From positions 17,866,356-17,930,355 of the forward strand of contig CM060950.1 of assembly GCA_030765055.1 (NCBI GenBank): a stretch of 64,000 nt of DNA. Reading direction: 5' to 3'. The stretch is from Mantis religiosa (lineage: Eukaryota > Arthropoda > Insecta > Mantodea > Mantidae). Positions 59,457 through 64,000 of the stretch are shown here, in pieces. Position numbers and translations under genes: made by a program. Under the pieces are notes generated by a model. That model worked only from the letters and a program-made list of their open reading frames with translations, was not told where the DNA came from and ran no database searches. The first letter of the stretch is position 1. The number at the start of each line of letters is the position of its first letter.

Positions 59457-59890
59457 CATGGCAGAGCGTTGAGACGTACTGACCTTTACCGGCGAGAGCT
59501 GCACTCACTTGTTATCTTGTTTACAAGAAGGAATATTAGTAAACGGTGTACAGTAAGCGACGAAACACAAAAGGAAAACACTTTGACGCTGTGTGTGTTA
59601 TGAAAGGTTAGCCAGTTTTTATATATGTAAATGTAAATTGTCATTGCAGCTACCCGTTTTGCCGTTTGACACACAGGGAATTTTGATTCCCTCTTCTTTC
59701 TCCTTGTCACAATATTCAATCACGTTAAATATGATTTCTCGTACCTGCCGATGTATAACACGTTGCTGTCCAGAAGAAATGACTGCACCTGAACAGCGTG
59801 TACACTGACTCACTGTGTATGCGCGATAGGCTCGCGTAAACAACTCCGTTGTTGCACATATTTTCCGATACGCTTCCACGCTTTGCCATG
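59457..59890 (-). mobile_element. Element E, copy 4, best preserved exon
   Basis: Ends CATGGCAGAGCGTTGAGACG (59457-) and, as complement of the right end, CATGGCAAAGCGTGGAAGCG are terminal inverted repeats. On the minus strand the exon reads SSGQQRVIHRQVREIIFN, then VIEYCDKEKEEGIKIP. One base out of frame it continues VCQTAKRVAAMT. This matches the N-terminus of insect DDE transposases (helix-turn-helix preceded by xxTAxxTGVS). The initiator ATG seen in copies 1 and 2 is ATT here. No later exons, so it is a deletion derivative. Confidence 0.72.
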
Positions 59891-60726
59891 AAGTACTCTT
59901 ACATCTCAGCTGTACTACGAGGTATTAGCCCCTAATCTGCCGTCAGTGTAGACAGTAACACCCTCGGATTACATACACACACGCTCGTGTGCGCGCGAGC
60001 GAATGAACAGAGCAGCCACAATGACCTAATAAATAAGGTAAGGGTAATGCACATATCACTGTCGTTTAACCAGGAGAATGTCTTTATTTTCTGAACTTGC
60101 AATCGTGCCGCTGTGAAGTGTCGAGCTTTCTGGTGGGATGTAAATGGAGTAGCACTGGCTATTCAAATTTATTGACTGCAATGCATATCCTCTGGATTAG
60201 TCAGATTAGTAAATTAATTTTCACAAGTGTGTGGTCATAATGATTTTGCTTTACTGGTATACAGGTTAACTTAATGAAAGTACAATCACAACTGTTTCGC
60301 TTGATGATGTAATGTGTTACTGATGCCACTTCATTTTACCGGAAAAAGTAAGGATAAACGACTTTTGAAGCAGGATGTAAGGAGCTTCCGAAAAACTGGG
60401 TTTTGCTAATAAACTTCATTTGCGGCTTGCGGTTTTCCTTCCTTGCAGCAAATTTATGCCTCGCGACCACCGACTTTACTTCCCTTACGAAGGAAGCCAT
60501 CCACCTCAAAAACTCCATGGCCTCCGCAAGTATTTAAGCTGTAACATTAGTGTTAATACCTGATAACGCTAGCCCATGAAGGACAAATGCATTCAAGTTG
60601 AATATAGCTTTCAGGATCATATTTTTCCGCGCAAAATTTCAAAGATTTTAATTATCTCGCGAATAAGGGCAGTATACCCAACACTGTTTACAAAAATAAC
60701 GCAACATCATTTGTGTAAATCAAAAT
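59891..60726. other. Spacer, nothing recognised
   Basis: A 60-codon minus frame (60336-60518) is not recognised. Confidence 0.45.
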
Positions 60727-60901
60727 CAGTCTGCCTCATGCTCAAGAGGTCCCGAGGTCAAATCTCGGTCAGGGTGCGTTATTTGGATAAGGACATATTT
60801 CGGAGTTTTGCCTTCTCCTAAATGAACTCGGGCTTATCTGAGCATGATTTCACCCATCCCATTTATCGTCCGTTATGAGTAAACGTTGGGGAACGTAAAT
60901 A
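60727..60901 (+). repeat. SINE-A copy, 5' truncated and internally deleted
   Basis: Begins at CAGTCTGCCTCATG, in the anticodon region of the head, and lacks part of the body before the CTTATCTGAGCATGATTT block. 3' end GGGGAACGTAAAT. Confidence 0.88.
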
Positions 60902-60927
60902 ATATATACAGGAAAATGTGAAATTGC

Positions 60928-61797
60928 GATTGGGATTTCATAACGGAGGGGATTCAGTACGTAGGCCACCACGCTGGGCCCTTTGTTCCTATGCCCCAAA
61001 GTGGGGGCACCCTCGGGAGCAAGGCCGCGCCGTGGCTCAGTGATTAGATCGCTTGGCTCTCGCCAAGGCGGCCCGGGTTCGATCCCAGGCGACCGCAAAG
61101 TGAGATTTGTGGTGGACAACACGGCGCTAGGGCGGGTTTTCTCCGGGACCTTCAGTTTCCCTCGCCATCTCATTCCACCGGTACTCCATCTTCATCTCAT
61201 ATATCATCAGTGTCACCGCCTGCGGCGTTAAACAATACACACACACCCCCGGGAGGAAGGATTAGGCGAAGCAGACAGAGGGCGGCCGACCCAAGGAGCC
61301 ACGAAAGTACAGAGGGCAGGGTCACCACAGTTTACTTCGATAGAGACCTACCCAGACAGGCCAGGACAACGAACCCGCTCCCATGAAGCGGGACGGCAAC
61401 GAGCCCAGCAGTCGAGCCCTAATGGTCCCAGGCATGCGATCCAAGCCCCAAAGGTCCCTTGCTGACGGTCCCGAAATGGTCCCAGAAGAGGAGCTGAGGC
61501 CGGCAACCGACCTACCGGAGGAGGAAGTAGTTTTCCTCTGAGCATATCATCCTGCCATGCACCGCCGAGACATCTGCCGACACTTCTACCCTGAAAGAGA
61601 CCACCAGATGAGAGATATGAAATGATAATTGAGGGACAGGAAATTCGGGGGATGTAATTAATCTACCCAGCATTCGCCTAGGGACCCGGGGAACCCCCCG
61701 TAAAAACCCATGGGTCAGGTAGGTCGACCACGGGAATCGAACCCGGGCCTCCCGAATGCGGGCCACAGACGAAACCGCCTGAGCCATCCCGCTCGGT
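60928..61797 (-). repeat. SINE-C, interrupted by SINE-B
   Basis: Minus-strand copy; head near 61795 (GGGATGGCTCAGGCGG, B-box GGGTTCGATTCCC), tail near 60928. It lacks the SINE-A seen in the 12.7-kb copy and carries a SINE-B instead. Body without the insert is about 640 bp, slightly longer than the 55.4-kb copy. Confidence 0.85.
61020..61247 (+). repeat. SINE-B copy nested in SINE-C
   Basis: CGTGGCTCAGTGATTAGATC head, B-box GGGTTCGATCCC, AACACGGCGCTAGGGCGGG, tail ACACACAC. Flanked by CTCGGGAG (61012-61019) and CCCGGGAG (61248-61255), a target duplication with one mismatch. The 12.7-kb SINE-C is uninterrupted at the same place (GCCCGGGAGGGAGG near 12748). Confidence 0.93.
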
Positions 61798-62146
61798 TTC
61801 ATGTGAAATACATATGTCTCTAATAAAACACTACTTTAGAAATAGGCGCGTATTTCTCAACACCAAAATTTTATTTAACTGAACATTTTCCGAAACTTTT
61901 CCCTCAGTATTTGGTTAATACCCAAGATAAATATTTAATTTAAGAAAATAAAATGTATAGCTTTAAATTTATAGGAACAGACTGCAATTCTGTATAACGA
62001 GTACACCAATAAAGTAGATAAAACTACATAAAAAGATAGATTTCTTAAAATAGCTTATTTTCAGCATGGTATTAAATATTTGGAATATATCGAATATTAT
62101 TTGCCTGAATTTTTTCCTTCAAATTATCTTTCGCTTTTATCTTCTC
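61798..62146. other. AT-rich spacer, nothing recognised
   Basis: No supported feature. Confidence 0.5.
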
Positions 62147-62153
62147 ATCACGT

Positions 62154-62399
62154 ACCCAGCCAACCTCGGTAGCGTGGTGGTAGAGTGTCTGCTTCACGTT
62201 CAAGAGGTCCCGAGTTCGAATCTCGGTCAGGGTGAGTTACCGGGATAAGGTTTCTTCCGCGGCTTTCCCTTATCCATAAATACGAATGTCGCGCAACTCT
62301 AAGCTCTATGGACCTCGGACTCATTTGAGCATCAGTTCACCCATTCCATTCATCGTTCGATATGACTTAACGTTGGAGGGCGTAAAATTAAAAAAGAAA
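62154..62399 (+). repeat. SINE-A copy with 7-bp target duplication
   Basis: Full-length copy. ATCACGT at 62147-62153 and 62400-62406. Confidence 0.93.
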
Positions 62400-62406
62400 A
62401 TCACGT

Positions 62407-62912
62407 TTCCAGTACGTAGTTTTTTGCATTCCTGCGAAATTTCCAAATCGCGATTTTTGGGCTCTTCTAGGAATTTACGTATAAAACTTCCATGTGAGGA
62501 AAGCATAACTCAAGACCGCAAAACACCAACTCGCACTTAAAAATAGGAAACCTAAAATTAGCACTTTGTCGATAATCTTCGGATTCTACTACAAAGCACA
62601 GCGAGCTTATTTTATGTTAGTTATCAAATGCGGAATTTGCTACAAACCTCATTTCCGCGGAATCGAAAGCGTTCTGTTAGTCCTCCTGGGTGGTACCGCT
62701 GGTTATGCGCTGGCTATGAATACCTCGGAAGCTGACCGTAGCACTTAAAACCGAACACAAGTGAATATGAGGTGTCGTAAACACCAGACTTATCGTTCAT
62801 TTATTAGAAAAGAGAAACATGTCAGCGGGAGAAAAACAGAAGAAAAATGAAATATAATTCTTACTACGTCCGTTAATTGGAATAAAACCACGTTCTTTGG
62901 CGAAAGAACAGC
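62407..62912. other. Spacer with an unexplained small frame
   Basis: A 60-codon frame at 62566-62748 ends in a GC-richer, Gly/Ala/Leu-rich part (LLVLLGGTAGYALAM) unlike its flanks. Not recognised. Confidence 0.35.
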
Positions 62913-62916
62913 TTAA

Positions 62917-63681
62917 GGGCACTGGGAGGTTATTTTTACCCAGACAAGGCTAATTTTTTACTAATATTAAAATTTGAATATATAGAAAACTAAACATTAT
63001 CAGAAATTGAAATTTGGTATGATTACTGTATAAGGAAGTGTGCATTTAACTACTGTATAATATTTAAATTACATTCAAATATGTCCATGCAAAAGAGGCA
63101 TAAATCACACCGTGTGTCCTGAAAAAAATATTGCAACCTATGTTTCAGGAGCACTTTACTTGTAGGAATTTAAAGCTACATGCATCAAGTTTTATCCTAA
63201 ATAACCTAAGATACAGTTTTATAATATCGGCTAAATGAAAATCACATATAGTTTATACTATGCACATGAAAATTTAATTAGTTTTGAGTAAAAAAAGAGA
63301 TAATATTTTCAAGGACTGAATATTTGTTTTCATGCAATTTATAAATCACATGAATATAAATGTCAGCCGAATGTGTTCCAGGAACATTGACAACTAACCA
63401 CTACAAATTTTGTGTCAATATATTTTATAGTTTTTGAGAAACATGCACCTAAAGTATGAAAAATCAAGGTTTTGGGAAATCACGATCAGAGACTAAGCAC
63501 CAGTCTCAGGAAGTGGGCGTATCATTACGCCACCATCTTTAAATTGACGAATTAAAGGGCTTTAATACCAGCTGACAACCTATGTTATGTATATCATTTT
63601 AAAGCTGAAGAATTATATAATTTTTTTAACATTAAAAACCAAATATGGATTTTTTTTAAACCTTTCAACCTCCCAGTGTCC
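62917..63681. mobile_element. TTAA-flanked non-autonomous DNA element, 765 bp
   Basis: GGGCACTGGGAGGTT (62917-62931) and its complement AACCTCCCAGTGTCC (63667-63681) are terminal inverted repeats, 14 of 15. TTAA flanks both (62913-62916, 63682-63685). No coding recognised inside. Belongs to the TTAA-target group (piggyBac or Kolobok). Its ends begin GG like the element at 7899-9457, so Kolobok is my preference. Confidence 0.82.
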
Positions 63682-63862
63682 TTAAAAGGACCATGGCTGA
63701 AATAGTTAGCTTTCAAAATTAGCTTGAATATTGCTACAATGATTTTCGGTTAACGACTCCAGGCAGTTTCTTCTTACATCAATAAACATTAAAACAGGTT
63801 TCGAAGGTTGCTAGTAAATTAGGAAGGGTTGGACTTAGTATTATCACATAGTCTCTTAATAT

Positions 63863-64000
63863 TATCACAGCGCAAGTCTGCCGTGAGAAATAAACATCAG
63901 CTCATGACAGCTATTGGCTGATGTCAAAGAGGAAACAAGCTGCCGTGAGAAATAAACACGCGTTAAAGGCAGCTGACTTCAGAAAGCGAGTAGCATTATT
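63863..64000 (+). repeat. LTR, 5' part, cut by the window end
   Basis: Begins after ATAT (63859-63862) and aligns with the first 150 bp of the LTR at 57732. It carries the same tandem unit (CTGCCGTGAGAAATAAAC twice). TG at the first position has become TA. Confidence 0.75.

Noticed and set aside
57732..64000. Two same-strand, related LTRs 6 kb apart (57732 and 63863) as one full-length LTR retrotransposon
   Set aside because: The interval holds SINEs, element E and a TTAA element but no gag-pol, primer-binding site or polypurine tract. The two LTRs are clearly diverged, and the first has its own ATAT on both sides, so each is a separate solo LTR.

Overview
This window looks like intergenic DNA from a large, AT-rich, repeat-laden insect genome. 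I recognise no single-copy host gene, rRNA gene or intact tRNA gene in it. The most abundant repeat is a tRNA-headed SINE of about 230-250 bp (called SINE-A here), present about 20 times on both strands. From memory it resembles SINEs of cockroaches and termites, Periplaneta-like, so Blattodea is my best guess. That guess rests on recall, not on a search. Almost every long reading frame belongs to a transposon remnant, a SINE or a microsatellite.

Layout. 0-5 kb: a decayed mariner-like transposase, two SINE-E copies, a Tc1-like transposase remnant flanked by long (TAA)n and (ATT)n tracts, and a hairpin next to (AT)n. 5-13.5 kb: SINE-A copies, a decayed LTR, a TTAA-flanked DNA transposon with a broken transposase (Kolobok-like), a 5'-truncated LINE with a 13-bp target duplication, and a composite SINE-C carrying a nested SINE-A. 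14.6-16 kb and 23.3-24.2 kb: two inverted copies of element F, which keeps only the N-terminal part of a DDE transposase; the first is followed at once by element E. 18.7-22.6 kb: another decayed LTR, a 3' LINE fragment with an open reverse transcriptase frame, and SINE-D. 28.5-29.5 kb: a second LINE reverse transcriptase remnant split by a SINE-A with a perfect 9-bp target duplication. 31-33.7 kb: two E copies, one carrying a nested 225-bp MITE. 34.4-35.8 kb: a strongly G-over-C skewed stretch. 37-39 kb: an inverted SINE-A pair, then SINE-B and SINE-A side by side. 42-50 kb: two LTRs, a complete but dead Tc1 element (43633-45366), and a 507-bp GC-rich insertion with a 14-bp target duplication. 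51.5-56 kb: a mariner remnant, a hAT/CGGBP1-like remnant and an un-nested SINE-C. 57.7-64 kb: a solo LTR, E, SINE-C with a nested SINE-B, a second TTAA element, and the start of one more LTR.

The window is best read as transposon archaeology. Nested insertions with paralogous empty sites give a relative order: SINE-A and SINE-B landed in older SINE-C copies, SINE-A landed in a LINE, and a TA-flanked MITE landed in an older E element. Two points deserve follow-up. First, the diverged solo LTRs share ATAT target sites and heat-shock-element-like palindromes near their TATA boxes. Second, several transposon families here have lost the catalytic core but kept the DNA-binding N-terminus of the transposase.
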